64,000 nt of DNA from Bacillus aerolatus (lineage in GTDB: Bacteria > Bacillota > Bacilli > Bacillales > Domibacillaceae), in assembly GCF_009183655.1 (NCBI RefSeq), contig NZ_WEIO01000006.1, forward strand, positions 62,001 to 126,000, read 5' to 3'. This document shows, piece after piece, positions 46,440 through 56,323 of this stretch. Each line of letters begins with the position of its first letter. The first letter of the stretch is position 1. Both the position numbers and the translations under genes were made by a program. Below the pieces are notes generated by a model that searched no databases, was not told where the DNA came from, and worked only from the letters and a program-made list of their open reading frames with translations.

Positions 46440-48038
46440 TTACTTCTGATAAACGATCTCTCCACCTACAATTGTCATTTCAATTTCGGTATTTAAAAGT
46501 TCATTCGGATCTTCCATCAATAAAAGGTTGTTCGAATAGACAGTCATATCGGCTAATTTCCCTCTTGTTATCTTTCCTTTTTTGTGTTCTTCATTTGTCG
46601 CATAGGCGCCGCCTATCGTAAACACCTTAAGAGCATCGTATATAGATATTTTTTCTTTCTCATTCCAGCCGCCATGAGACTGCGAAGGATCTCTCCGTGT
46701 GACGGCCGCATGAATGCCTAACAATGGATCAAGAGGTTCTACTGGTGCATCCGATCCGCCTGCACATAATACACCTGCAGAAAGCAGCGATTTCCAGGCA
46801 TACAAATGCTGGATTCTTCTCTCTCCGAGTCTCTCTTGCACCCACGGAAAGTCCCCAACTAAAAATCTTGGCTGAATATCTGCCACAAGACTTGGGTCCG
46901 CCAGACGTTGTATTAAGTCTTCCCGCAGCACGGATACATGGATGATACGATCACGATGCTTCGCTTTTGGAAATTGATCGAGTACTTGCAACACATTTTC
47001 CACCGCTTGATCGCCGATTGTATGGACGGCAATTGGCATCGAATGACCTCTCGCTTCTTTAACCATTTTATAAAGCGTTTTCTGATCGTACTGCGCTTCT
47101 CCAAATTGGTTTGGTGCATCATGATAAGACTCTGAAAGCAGCGCGGTTCTTCTTCCGAGCGCGCCATCTGCAAAGATTTTTATAGCTCCTATTTGCAGTT
47201 TGTCATTCCCATATCCGGCATACAGACCTCTTTCTTTTAAGCGGCTAAGAAAAGGATAATCAATCAGGAGGTTGCATCGCAGTCCTTTTTGCTCTTTGTT
47301 CAGCAGTTCATCATACATTTTATATGTTTGATCAAAACCGCCTAAATAAAGAGGATCATTCGTATGAACACTTGTTAATCCCTGCTTTATTGCGTATTTC
47401 ATCGCTTGTTCCAGCGCGTGTTTTAACTCATCGTATGTTCTCTCTGGTATGTACTCTGTAATAAGGTTGGAGGCTGATTCAAGCAGCAAGCCTGTAGGTT
47501 TTTTGGTACCGGGATCAAGAAGGACATTTCCACCTGTTGGAACAGTGATCGCGGGATGATAATGACACAATTCAAGTGCTTTGCTGTTAACGAGAAAGGC
47601 ATGGTGACAGACCCGCTTTAGAAAAATCGGACAATGAGGTGCAACATGATCTAACTCTTGTATAGTTGGTATGGTTCCGTCAATAAAGAGATTCTCGTCC
47701 CACCCGATTCCTAACAGCCATTTACTTGATGGGATCTTATTCGCTCTTTCTCTTATTTTTTCCAGCATGTCTCTTTTGGATGTCACACCTGTTAGGTTCA
47801 AATCCAAATATTGAAAAGCAATACCCGACAGATGAAGGTGACTGTCGGTCAAGCCAGGAGTTACCATCTTTCCTTGTAAATCAATAACTTTTGCATTATT
47901 TTTTCCCCATTGCAAAACCATATCTGCATGTGATCCAACATCTGTAATTCTTCCATTTTCAACGACTACCGATTCAACTATCGGCTGATTGGCATCAAGC
48001 GTGTAAATGGCTCCATTTGTATATATTGTTTTTGACAT
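46440..48038 (-). CDS. YtcJ-like amidohydrolase 2
   Basis: 532 residues, same superfamily as amidohydrolase 1: DSHLHLSGIAF near residue 65, HTIGDQAVENVLQ, VLREDLIQRLADPS, and the closing ADMTVYSNNLLLM. The two copies share order but not high identity, so may act on different substrates. No sigma-54 promoter could be placed close upstream (only a weak GG-N10-GC pair at 48306-48319). Convergent with the activator gene. Confidence 0.83.
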   Translation of the reverse strand: MSKTIYTNGAIYTLDANQPIVESVVVENGRITDVGSHADMVLQWGKNNAKVIDLQGKMVTPGLTDSHLHLSGIAFQYLDLNLTGVTSKRDMLEKIRERANKIPSSKWLLGIGWDENLFIDGTIPTIQELDHVAPHCPIFLKRVCHHAFLVNSKALELCHYHPAITVPTGGNVLLDPGTKKPTGLLLESASNLITEYIPERTYDELKHALEQAMKYAIKQGLTSVHTNDPLYLGGFDQTYKMYDELLNKEQKGLRCNLLIDYPFLSRLKERGLYAGYGNDKLQIGAIKIFADGALGRRTALLSESYHDAPNQFGEAQYDQKTLYKMVKEARGHSMPIAVHTIGDQAVENVLQVLDQFPKAKHRDRIIHVSVLREDLIQRLADPSLVADIQPRFLVGDFPWVQERLGERRIQHLYAWKSLLSAGVLCAGGSDAPVEPLDPLLGIHAAVTRRDPSQSHGGWNEKEKISIYDALKVFTIGGAYATNEEHKKGKITRGKLADMTVYSNNLLLMEDPNELLNTEIEMTIVGGEIVYQK

Positions 48039-48310
48039 AATAGTCCTCCAGCATCGGGTGAAATTGATTAAATAGCATATAAATCATTAAGAAATGATTC
48101 TATGTACAAGCTTGCCGATCATTTCAACAGATTTTCCGAACAGAAGTTTCCCACTTCAATCGTTAGGTAAGTGGTGGATAGTTGACTCAATCAATGCGGA
48201 CGTACAAGGCTACAATTATTGTAGCAAAAAATACAGACATGAATAATAAAATGGCTGAAAACCTCTCTATGTATGTTTGAAAAATAGAAATCCTCCTCTC
48301 TTTTCGCTAA

Positions 48311-48396
48311 AAACGATCCACTTTATGATCTTAGATCTAAAAATGGATCGTTTAAAATCAACTATTTATTTATGTTGAATCAACTATGGATCAAAA
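48311..48396. promoter_or_regulatory. Second GGATC motif cluster
   Basis: AAACGATCCA (48311-48320) and TGGATCGTTT (48344-48353) form an inverted repeat, plus CTATGGATCAAAAG (48383-48396). It lies between amidohydrolase 2 and brnQ, so it could serve as an activator site for the former. The rest of 48039-48443 shows no gene. Confidence 0.45.
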
Positions 48397-48443
48397 GCTA
48401 TTAAAGAAATTGTTTTCGCTTTTATAGAAAGTTTTATACAAAA

Positions 48444-49757
48444 TCAGCTGGCGCGGTTTTTAGCATTTTCTTTTCCCGATGGGTTGTATTTATGAAGAAG
48501 CGCTCCAACGATAAAACCAATAATCGATGGAACTAACCATGAGAACCCGCTCGAACTAAGTGGAATCAATGCGATTAATTCGTTAACAGGATCAATCTTT
48601 ACACCCATCATTCCTAAAGTTTCGAATATGCTGATAACAAACGTGGCAATTATTGCTCCTTTATATGCTCCTGCATTAGGGATTAATTGGCGGAATACCC
48701 CCAAAAAGACGAGTACGATTGAAACCGGATAGATCCCAATGAACAGCGGCATGGCGTAGTCGATGATTTTTTCGACACCAAGCAAAGCAACACCAGTGCC
48801 TGCCAAACAAATGATAACAACGAAATTGCGATAGTTTATTTTATTATTTGTTAAATTGCTAAGAAAGTCTGCTGCAGCTGCTGTCAAACCAATAGAGGTT
48901 GTAAGACAAGCTAATGCTACGCATATAGCCAGGGCTATTGTACCGTATGTGCCAAGAAGTTTATCAACTAATGCGATAACGAGTGACGTACTATCAATAT
49001 CTTTTGGAAATAGACCGCTGCCTGTAGCCCCAATGTATAGCAGACCTCCATATATCACTAATAATCCCACGCTTGCTATGATCGTTCCATTAAGCGTGAT
49101 TTTTCGCAAATCAGCAGGTTTAGTATACCCTTTCCCTGCAATAGAAGCGAAAAAAATCGAAGCACAAAGAAGTCCCGTTAAAAGGTCCCCCGTCTGATAA
49201 CCGTTAATAAAAGAGTAGGAAAACGGGTTTTCAAGCCCTGTTGCTACAGGTGCTTCAATCGGATCAAAAGTCCCTTTAGCTACGATGAAAACTAAAATGA
49301 CAACTAAGGCCGGCGTCAGGATTTTTCCTACTTTATCAATGAAATTCGATTTATCCATCGCGAAGTAAAAATTGAGAGCGAAAAAAACGAGTATCGTAGC
49401 AACAGCTGGAATTTGAGGAAATAAAGTATGGATCCCCAATTCATGGGTCGTTGCAGCCGTTCTTGGTATGGTAATGGTCATCCCAATCCCTACCATAACG
49501 ACAATATTAAAAAACTTATAAAACCACGGGCTAATAGGATTTGTCAGCACTTCAAATTTTCCTTCTGCATTTAAAACAGCGATAATTCCTAAAATCGGAA
49601 GGATAATTCCTGTAAGAACAAAACCTGCCATTGCGGTACCCCAGCTCTCCCCGGAAGCTAATCCAATGGAAGGCGGGAAAATTAAGTTGCCGGCACCAAA
49701 AAATATAGCGAACAGCGCAAAACCAAAAATAAGACTGTCACGTGTACTCTTTTTCAT
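48444..49757 (-). CDS. brnQ: Branched-chain amino acid transporter BrnQ family
   Basis: 437 residues, about twelve hydrophobic segments of the LIVCS (Na+/amino acid symporter) type, starting FGFALFAIFFGAGNLIFPPSIG, the family's signature. Usually imports Leu, Ile, Val. Next to a catabolic regulator it may import the pathway's substrate. A start at ATG 49757 fits AAAGGTG upstream; a GTG 4 codons earlier overlaps that site. Confidence 0.88.
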   Translation of the reverse strand: MKKSTRDSLIFGFALFAIFFGAGNLIFPPSIGLASGESWGTAMAGFVLTGIILPILGIIAVLNAEGKFEVLTNPISPWFYKFFNIVVMVGIGMTITIPRTAATTHELGIHTLFPQIPAVATILVFFALNFYFAMDKSNFIDKVGKILTPALVVILVFIVAKGTFDPIEAPVATGLENPFSYSFINGYQTGDLLTGLLCASIFFASIAGKGYTKPADLRKITLNGTIIASVGLLVIYGGLLYIGATGSGLFPKDIDSTSLVIALVDKLLGTYGTIALAICVALACLTTSIGLTAAAADFLSNLTNNKINYRNFVVIICLAGTGVALLGVEKIIDYAMPLFIGIYPVSIVLVFLGVFRQLIPNAGAYKGAIIATFVISIFETLGMMGVKIDPVNELIALIPLSSSGFSWLVPSIIGFIVGALLHKYNPSGKENAKNRAS

Positions 49758-49886
49758 CCTTTTGTTCACACCTTTATTTTAAATTTTTTCTTTCATAAAC
49801 GCCTTTGTCTTATTCGAAAACTGCTATCGATTGTAGCTCCATATACCTCCTTCATTTTAGATAATAATTACCGCCTATCATTTTGA

Positions 49887-49903
49887 TGCAATTATTATAC
49901 CAA
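49887..49903 (-). promoter_or_regulatory. Candidate sigma-54 promoter of brnQ
   Basis: On the minus strand TTGGTATAATAATTGCA: GG and GC are separated by exactly 10 bases and the -12 TTGCA is perfect, the -24 half-matched. It lies 130 bases before brnQ; a GGATCGT motif is 45 bases further upstream. Confidence 0.65.
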
Positions 49904-49992
49904 GTATTAAAATTAGAACTTTTTTGAAATTTTGCAATTATTGTAAGGATCGTCGATAATTTTGTGTAAATAAAGATTTCTTTTCTTGTAAA

Positions 49993-50052
49993 TGAACTAT
50001 ACCCCGAATATAGGACTTTTTTTAAAGTGTCCAATATTCGGGGTACAGTTCA
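49993..50052. repeat. 60-bp near-palindrome with IS-like ends
   Basis: Both ends read TGAACT followed by TACCCCGAATAT-like sequence, forming an almost perfect inverted repeat with an inner GGAC/GTCC hairpin. The TGAACTGTACCCCGAA-type end resembles IS3-family terminal repeats from Bacillus. Probably two abutting ends or a miniature element. 50053-50249 shows no convincing gene. Confidence 0.55.
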
Positions 50053-50249
50053 GTTTTGAATTTACCGCTTCATTCAACAGCACGGAAACGAATTCTTGGA
50101 AACCAAAAGTTCTTTACTCATTATTATTATCTTTTTGTTTCCACTTTTAATACCCGGCTGAGCATTCCATATATTTCAGGGTGTGTCTGTTTTTATACAC
50201 TAATAATTCTTACTGGAAGCTTTAAGGGTTTTCTAACCATCAGTTACTA

Positions 50250-50296
50250 AAAAAAGAGCCAAAACCTCTAAAAATAAAAGGCTTCGGCTCTTTTTT
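50250..50296 (-). terminator. Terminator after the methyltransferase gene
   Basis: AAAAAAGAGCC and GGCTCTTTTTT with an internal AGG/CCT stem; on the minus strand it ends in a T-run about 90 bases after the stop. Confidence 0.7.
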
Positions 50297-50388
50297 ATGC
50301 TTCTCACTGTACGCTCTAACTTGTTCTTAACTTTTATCTAATCTAATTAATCCTGAAGTCTCGATTTTTATTGAGCTAGAGAAAGGCT

Positions 50389-50988
50389 TCATTCTGGTTT
50401 TTGCCCAACAAACTGGATAACATGTGACAATCCATTATGTAGTTCTCCTTCGTGACGGACAACCTCTCCCATGAAAAAGTGAACAATGCGCCAATCAGCA
50501 AAGGTTCGCAAAAACTCTTCCGGCTTGTATAAAAAATCCAGTTCTTGCGGCCCGCCACTTTTATATGGAATCTGATAGTGCGAATACACCTCTGTCAGAT
50601 AATAACCTCCTGGCTTAACAGCTTCCTTTACACCTTGAAGTGTTTTCTGTCGAAGTTCTGTCGGGAAATGGCCGAAGATACATACAATTTCATCCCACTT
50701 ATCTTTACTCCACTTTGCTTGGTTTAGGTCGACAAGTTCAGTGTTGACCATTACATCTCGTTCTTCTGCGAGCTTATTTGTTTTTGCAAGCCCCGATTCC
50801 GCATAATCCCATGCTGTGACTTTCATTCCCTGCTCTGCTAAGTAAACCGCATTACGGCCTTCCCCTTCGGCTATGGCCAAGGCCTCACCGGAAATTTTTA
50901 TTTTCTTCTGAAATTCTGACAAAAAAACATTTGGTTCCGTACCATAAACATAGTTCTGTGCTTGAAAACGAGTATTCCAATGGTTCAT
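50389..50988 (-). CDS. Class I SAM-dependent methyltransferase (TehB-like)
   Basis: 199 residues. SAM motif ALAIAEGEGRNAVYLAEQG near residues 37-55, acidic motif II after it, and a GGYYLTEVYS strand. Small thiopurine/tellurite-type methyltransferase fold; substrate unknown. Confidence 0.8.
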   Translation of the reverse strand: MNHWNTRFQAQNYVYGTEPNVFLSEFQKKIKISGEALAIAEGEGRNAVYLAEQGMKVTAWDYAESGLAKTNKLAEERDVMVNTELVDLNQAKWSKDKWDEIVCIFGHFPTELRQKTLQGVKEAVKPGGYYLTEVYSHYQIPYKSGGPQELDFLYKPEEFLRTFADWRIVHFFMGEVVRHEGELHNGLSHVIQFVGQKPE

Positions 50989-51119
50989 CTTTTAATCGCC
51001 CTTTCGATGTAGTTTTTGCTGCTCTTTCTGATTTCCAAATTTAATAGAAAATACGTTATTAGTCTTAATCAAGCTTTAACAAATTTAGTTTTACCAAATC
51101 CCTTTCGCTTATTATATGG

Positions 51120-52357
51120 TTAAGATTTATTGAGCTTATTGAGTGAAGGTAAAGTCTCATTTAATCGCACTGCTGCTATTAGCCCTGCACTTAAAGGTAA
51201 GAGAGCTACTAAACCAATTGCCCAATTAACGTTTAGTATATCAGTTAAAAGACCCGCAAATAATGCTCCAAAGGCATATCCACTATCTCGCCAGAAGCGA
51301 TAAACACCCATTGAGGAAGCCCTCCATTCTGGTTGAGCCACATCACTGATAGCTGCTTGTAAAGTGGGATAAACCATAGCAGTTCCTAAACCTAGAAGAA
51401 TAGCTGCCACTAACCACATGCCATATTGACCTACAGATAAAATCATCCATAGTGAAAGGGCTTGAAGCCACATTCCCCCTGCAATAAACCACTTTCGCCC
51501 AAACTTATCGCTCAATGCTCCAATGAATAGTTGGAAAAAACCCCATGACGCTGGATAAATAGCAACTAAGAACCCAATTTCCGTTACAGTTAAACCGGCG
51601 TTAGTAAAGATAACGGAAATAGCCCCCAAGCCATTCCATCTTTAAGGTTGGTGCTTAATCCTGCGAAAGTGATGCTTGATAAACTTTTATTTTTAAACGT
51701 TGTGTTTTTGAATACTTCTTTTGCTGATAAGGTTGTACCTTTAATAGATGAGTTTGATTGAAGTTTAATGTGTTCTTCTGTATCTTTTACAAGTAATGAT
51801 AAGATAAACCCTATTATTACAATCACAATACCAATATAGAAAGGCTCTGGACGATTAGATAAATTCGAAGCAACAAAACCGGAGACAGCAGCCATAACAG
51901 CTACTCCTGTATATCCTGCGAATTCATTTAGTCCTACAGCAAATCCCCTTTGAGCAGGCTTAGAAATATCGATTTTCATATTTACGGTCATTGACCAAGC
52001 TAACCCTTGGTTTATACCTAAGAAAATATTTGCTACTACAATCATCCACCAAGAATTGGCGAATATAACCAGTAATGGAACGAATAAACCGAAACTCCAA
52101 CCAACCAGAAGGACTTTCTTTCTTCCTAACCGGTCCGCAATTCCCCCGGCAAAATAATTAACAATGGCTTTTGAAAATCCAAAACTAATCATAAATGATA
52201 ATGCCGCACTTGCAGATGCCAAACCAAAGTCTTCTTCACCTATAATTGGTAAAATGCTTCTCTCTAGACCAACCATAGAACCAACAAAGAAATTTGTAAC
52301 AACTAAAAGTACGAAATTTAATAAATTTTCTTTAATTCCGATTTGTGTTTTATTCAA
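51120..52357 (-). pseudogene. MFS transporter, frameshifted
   Basis: Two frames together give one 12-helix MFS protein. The first (to 51590) ends GMAWGLFPLSLLTPV, stop; the second resumes as FTNAGLTVTEIGFLVAIYP. The natural reading GLFPL-F-FTNAGL needs one extra base near 51608-51612. Motif A GGIADRLGRKKVLL and the second-half repeat GALSDKFGRKWFIAGG are intact. Start at TTG 52357 with GGAGGTGA 5 bases upstream. Real loss or a sequencing error. Confidence 0.75.
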
Positions 52358-52370
52358 ACCATTCACCTCC

Positions 52371-52408
52371 AAAAAGTGGAGAACCGAAAAGAGGTTCTCC
52401 ACTTTATT
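52371..52408 (-). terminator. Terminator after the FhuF-like gene
   Basis: On the minus strand GTGGAGAACC, 7-base loop, GGTTCTCCAC, TTTTT. The ribosome site of the MFS gene directly follows it. Confidence 0.85.
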
Positions 52409-52419
52409 ATTTTCCTTGA

Positions 52420-53151
52420 TTAGTTTTTTTCACTCCTTTTCATTGGGCAATTGCCGCAATGCCCGATTCCTTCAACATCTTCTTCTAATTTATAGTACAA
52501 GCAGCACGTTTTCCGATAAGGATTTAATGTAAGTTCTTCTCCTATTTTTAAATAATGTTGAATCGGATTTTCTTTTAAGTGAAACAAGTCTCCACTTGCA
52601 TTTTTCAAGAAATGGAAGTCGCTGTTTAACCGTTCAATCTTAAGTGGATCCAATTCTTTCGCTAGTGTTTTCCGGTAAATGGAGTTAATTCGAATGGCGA
52701 CGTTTTCCCACAATATTGATGCTGGAATGCGGGATGTTTTGTTCAATATATTTAAAACCGGCGTAATATGAGAGGAAAAAAGGCTGCGCAGCACGTTTTC
52801 CCGCCATTGTTCTCTTTCCATACTTTTTACTTCCTGCCATTTGCACATATCTGCTTGAATACATAATTTACGTTCTTTACTTAATGCGCATGCTTTTACT
52901 GGCAAATGAAGGGCACAGTTGAATGCGGCCATGCTATATAAAGTGGACGATACAACGAGATAAGCATACCTTTTCGAAAACATGGAAGCTGCAACTGATA
53001 AATTCGGCGCCTTTATCTCAATCATTTGCTTTTTCAGAAACGATAAACATTTTTCTTCATTTAATAAATCTGTTATCGCGATCTCCTTAGGTCTTTCATG
53101 TTGTACATGTATATCAAAATTTTTCAGTTCGTTCATAACAATACGGCTCAT
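52420..53151 (-). CDS. FhuF-like ferric-siderophore reductase
   Basis: 243 residues. The C-terminus carries CC-x14-C-x2-C (CCLYYKLEEDVEG...HCGNC), the [2Fe-2S]-binding signature of FhuF proteins. It probably reduces iron(III) from the imported siderophore in the cytosol. ATG 53151 with AAGGA 9 bases upstream. Immediately follows the second permease; terminator after it ends the uptake operon. Confidence 0.85.
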   Translation of the reverse strand: MSRIVMNELKNFDIHVQHERPKEIAITDLLNEEKCLSFLKKQMIEIKAPNLSVAASMFSKRYAYLVVSSTLYSMAAFNCALHLPVKACALSKERKLCIQADMCKWQEVKSMEREQWRENVLRSLFSSHITPVLNILNKTSRIPASILWENVAIRINSIYRKTLAKELDPLKIERLNSDFHFLKNASGDLFHLKENPIQHYLKIGEELTLNPYRKTCCLYYKLEEDVEGIGHCGNCPMKRSEKN

Positions 53152-53162
53152 TTTTATCATCC

Positions 53163-54206
53163 TTAAAATGAATTTCGGTTTTTAATCAGTAAATAAATAA
53201 AAAATGGTGCACCGATACCTGATGTAAAGACACCTGCTGGAATATCTAATGGTTGGAAGGCCATGCGCGCTATCCAGTCCGCAAGTACGACTAATATAGC
53301 GCCGATGCCAGCTGTTGTAATGAATAGGAGCAATGTATGATGTCGTACAATTCTTCTTGAAATATGCGGCGTCAGTAAGCCAATAAAGCCTATTCCTCCA
53401 GCAACTGAAACGGACAATCCGCAAAGCAATGCACTAAAGAGTAAAAATAAGATTCTAAACCGCTTCAAACGTAACCCTAACTGTTGGGCAACTGAATCAC
53501 CGTAACTGTACAATTCAAACTCCCGCTTCGACCACATAATCATTAAAAATAAGACAATGAACGAGACGAGAACCGTTTTTGTTTGCAGCCAATTGACACC
53601 ATACAAGCTTCCTGTCAGCCATAAATAGGCGCGTTCAGCCGAAAAAGAAGCCGACGTCACGAGAATATACATAACGAGCGCATTGGCAAGCGTCGCTAAA
53701 CCGATGCCAATTAACACTATTCGATTGGCAGTAATCGACGGATGCAATGAAAAAAGATAAATAATGAAGAACGTGATAATTGCACCAATCATAGCAAAGA
53801 TCGGTGTCCACTCCACGCCCATTGAATCACTAAAGTAAGTTAAAAATAAAACGGCACTTACAGAAGCACCGCCTGTGACACCAATGACGTCCGGTGAAGC
53901 AAGCGGATTTCGAATGATCCCTTGTACAATTAAACCAGCTACAGCAAGTGATGCACCGACAATTATTCCTGACAACACACGCGGCATCCTTAATTCCCCT
54001 AGTGCAAATTCATTCTCTATTGGCGCTAAATTGAATGTATAATTAATCACCTCATGTAGCGGTATAATGTCGATGCCAATCATCAATCCTAACAAAACGA
54101 CTAACAATAAACTAACCAATACGGCTATCGTTTTATAAACATCTTTTTTTACCATAAAAAATGATATTTTTTCATTTCTTGACCGAATGATCCATCGATT
54201 AGCCAC
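53163..54206 (-). CDS. sirC: FecCD-family iron-siderophore permease 2
   Basis: 347 residues, about ten helices; GELRMPRVLSGIIVGASLAVAGLIVQGI and the cytoplasmic GxxxPHIxR loop (GLLTPHISRRIV), which docks the ATPase, are present. GTG start overlapping the upstream permease by 8 bases (AAAGGAGG site). Pairs with sirB-like gene. No ATPase gene is visible in the window. Confidence 0.85.
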   Translation of the reverse strand: MANRWIIRSRNEKISFFMVKKDVYKTIAVLVSLLLVVLLGLMIGIDIIPLHEVINYTFNLAPIENEFALGELRMPRVLSGIIVGASLAVAGLIVQGIIRNPLASPDVIGVTGGASVSAVLFLTYFSDSMGVEWTPIFAMIGAIITFFIIYLFSLHPSITANRIVLIGIGLATLANALVMYILVTSASFSAERAYLWLTGSLYGVNWLQTKTVLVSFIVLFLMIMWSKREFELYSYGDSVAQQLGLRLKRFRILFLLFSALLCGLSVSVAGGIGFIGLLTPHISRRIVRHHTLLLFITTAGIGAILVVLADWIARMAFQPLDIPAGVFTSGIGAPFFIYLLIKNRNSF

Positions 54207-55215
54207 GTGCACGCCCTCCTTTAAAAGCGACATAAATAAAGAACGGTGCTCCAATAAATGCGGTAATCACACCTAAAGGAATTTCCGCAGGTGGATGAAT
54301 CAACCGCGTACTAATATCGGCGACTAGTAAAAAGATACTTCCTAATAAAATACAATAAGGCGTCAACCAAACATAACCATTCCCGATAAGTGATTTAGCT
54401 AAATGCGGAATGATCAAACCGACAAACGCAACGTTGCCAATGACCGCTAATGAACCACCCGCCAGAACAACCATTAAAATAAGCAATGTCAATTTCGTTA
54501 ACATTACGTTTTGCCCTAACCCTTTCGCAACGCTTTCCCCGGACACATAAATGTTCATAGACCGACCTAAAAAACACGCCGCAATGAGAGAAATAAATAA
54601 GAACGGAAAAACAGCTAAAATCATGTCTAAAGTCCGGCCGCTGATCGTCCCTGCCATCCAAAACAACACGTCATTCATCCCTTTTTGATTCATTAACAAA
54701 ATGATTTGCGTAAATGAGACAAACATCGCATTAACGGCAATCCCAGCTAAAATAAGTTGCACAGAAGTAGTCCCTGAATTACTTAAAGAACCGAGCAAAT
54801 AAACTAAAACAGTCGCTATTAGCGCTCCTAAAAAAGCGAAATAAACAATAACGTTTAAATCCGATACTTTAAATAAAACAACAAAGACAACAATAAAGAA
54901 AATCGAACCGGAATTCATCCCTAGCACGCTAGGAGAACCTAACGGATTGCGCGTCAACAATTGACTAATGAGACCGGCAACCGCCAGCGAAGCCCCAGTA
55001 ACGACTGCAATCACCATCCGCGGAAATCGTTCTTTCCAAATAATTACGTGTGTTAAGTCTTGTGCGTTAAACGACGTTACCATGCTGTAAATATCGGCTA
55101 ACGTATAGTGCGTAATACCAAACATCAAGCTCGATAACATACAAACGAATAATAAAACGATTAACAAAAATAAGCCAACCATCTTTCCCTTACTTTTCTT
55201 TACGATTTGTACCAT
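54199..55215 (-). CDS. sirB: FecCD-family iron-siderophore permease 1
   Basis: 338 residues with ten helices. RFPRMVIAVVTGASLAVAGLISQLLTRNPLGSPSVLG is the family core and GLIIPHLAKSLIG the ATPase-contact loop. It imports the ferric siderophore with permease 2. Assignment to the SirBC pair rests on the adjacent staphyloferrin B-type operon. Confidence 0.85.
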   Translation of the reverse strand: MVQIVKKSKGKMVGLFLLIVLLFVCMLSSLMFGITHYTLADIYSMVTSFNAQDLTHVIIWKERFPRMVIAVVTGASLAVAGLISQLLTRNPLGSPSVLGMNSGSIFFIVVFVVLFKVSDLNVIVYFAFLGALIATVLVYLLGSLSNSGTTSVQLILAGIAVNAMFVSFTQIILLMNQKGMNDVLFWMAGTISGRTLDMILAVFPFLFISLIAACFLGRSMNIYVSGESVAKGLGQNVMLTKLTLLILMVVLAGGSLAVIGNVAFVGLIIPHLAKSLIGNGYVWLTPYCILLGSIFLLVADISTRLIHPPAEIPLGVITAFIGAPFFIYVAFKGGRARG

Positions 55216-55256
55216 CTAATCACCATTCACAATTTTGACTTTGTCCAATAATAGTA

Positions 55257-55310
55257 AAGAAAACCTGCTTCAATGATGAACATAGATTGTTCATTTCTCA
55301 GCAGGTTCAC
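55257..55310 (-). terminator. Intercistronic hairpin between sirA-like and sirB-like genes
   Basis: AACCTGCT/AGCAGGTT stem with an inner GTTCAT region; weak T-tail. Likely attenuates so that the binding protein is made in excess over the permeases. Confidence 0.55.
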
Positions 55311-55330
55311 TATTGTTATAAGCTCATCAC

Positions 55331-56299
55331 TTATTTTTTCAATTCATAAATTTCATATAAACTATCAAGCATTAAATTCGCTGATTTGTAACCAGCCCCT
55401 GCGCTCCAGTACACTTCATCCACTTGGAACACCTTACCGTTTTTCACAGCATCAAGTTCTTGCCAAAGAGGATGATTTGTCCACGCTTCATAGTTTTTCT
55501 CCACTAGTTCAGAATCTTTAGAGGCATTGAAATTGAAGATCGTATCAGCGTTCAAATCAGGAATACGTTCCTTAGAAGTAATCTTTTCTCCCCAATCTTC
55601 ACCTTCAGTGCCTGCAGGGCGTTCAAGTCCTTCAAATCCTAATTCTTTCAAAATGGATCCGGCATAACTATTGTAGTAAACACGCATATGATCCGAGCGG
55701 AAGTTTGTAATAGCTGCTTTAATCGGTAACTTTTCACCCAGTTGTGATTTAAAGTCTTTGACGCGGCCATCCCACTCAGCTAGTAATTCAGCCTCTTTAT
55801 CTTGTTTATTTAATGCATCAGCCATTAAATGCAACGTATCTTTCCATTCATAAACGGTATCATCCATAATAGTTGGAGCGATTTTAGATAATTGCGGATA
55901 AATTTTTTCATGACGATATTTAGAAGCAATAATTAAATCTGGCTTCAATTTAGAAATCTCTTCTAAGTTAGGCTGCAACTCTTGTCCAACAATTGTTACC
56001 CCTTCTAAATCAGATCTTAAATATTCATAAATCGGCTGCTGATCCCAAGACTCAACGATACCAACAGGCTTCACACCAAGTGCCACAGCTGTATCATTAG
56101 CACCTTGATATAACGTGACGATTCTTTTAGGCGTACCTTTAATCGTTGTTTCTCCTCCAGCGTGCTTAACCACACGCTCCTCTTGAGGTGAAGCTGCCTT
56201 CTTCTCCTCGCCTTTCGTTTCCTTGCTGCCACATCCTGTTACAAGCAGCAGGGCCATAACACATAACATAATCGAAACTAACTTATTGTTGCGAAACAT
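55331..56299 (-). CDS. sirA: Iron-siderophore binding lipoprotein
   Basis: 322 residues. Signal peptide with lipobox VTGC (Cys23), then the class III substrate-binding fold (PeriPlasmic BP-2 type): RIVTLYQGANDTAVALGVKPVGI and a C-terminal GAGYKSANLMLDSLYEIYE. Located after a Fur box and ahead of the two permeases, it captures the ferric siderophore at the cell surface. Best guess is staphyloferrin B (SirA-like). Confidence 0.88.
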   Translation of the reverse strand: MFRNNKLVSIMLCVMALLLVTGCGSKETKGEEKKAASPQEERVVKHAGGETTIKGTPKRIVTLYQGANDTAVALGVKPVGIVESWDQQPIYEYLRSDLEGVTIVGQELQPNLEEISKLKPDLIIASKYRHEKIYPQLSKIAPTIMDDTVYEWKDTLHLMADALNKQDKEAELLAEWDGRVKDFKSQLGEKLPIKAAITNFRSDHMRVYYNSYAGSILKELGFEGLERPAGTEGEDWGEKITSKERIPDLNADTIFNFNASKDSELVEKNYEAWTNHPLWQELDAVKNGKVFQVDEVYWSAGAGYKSANLMLDSLYEIYELKK

Positions 56300-56323
56300 A
56301 CGTACACCCCTTTTAACCTTTTG

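Noticed and set aside
48300-48330. Sigma-54 promoter for amidohydrolase 2 (GG-N10-GC at 48306-48319)
   Set aside because: Element is 265 bases from the gene, -24 and -12 cores are weak, and it overlaps the GGATC inverted repeat.
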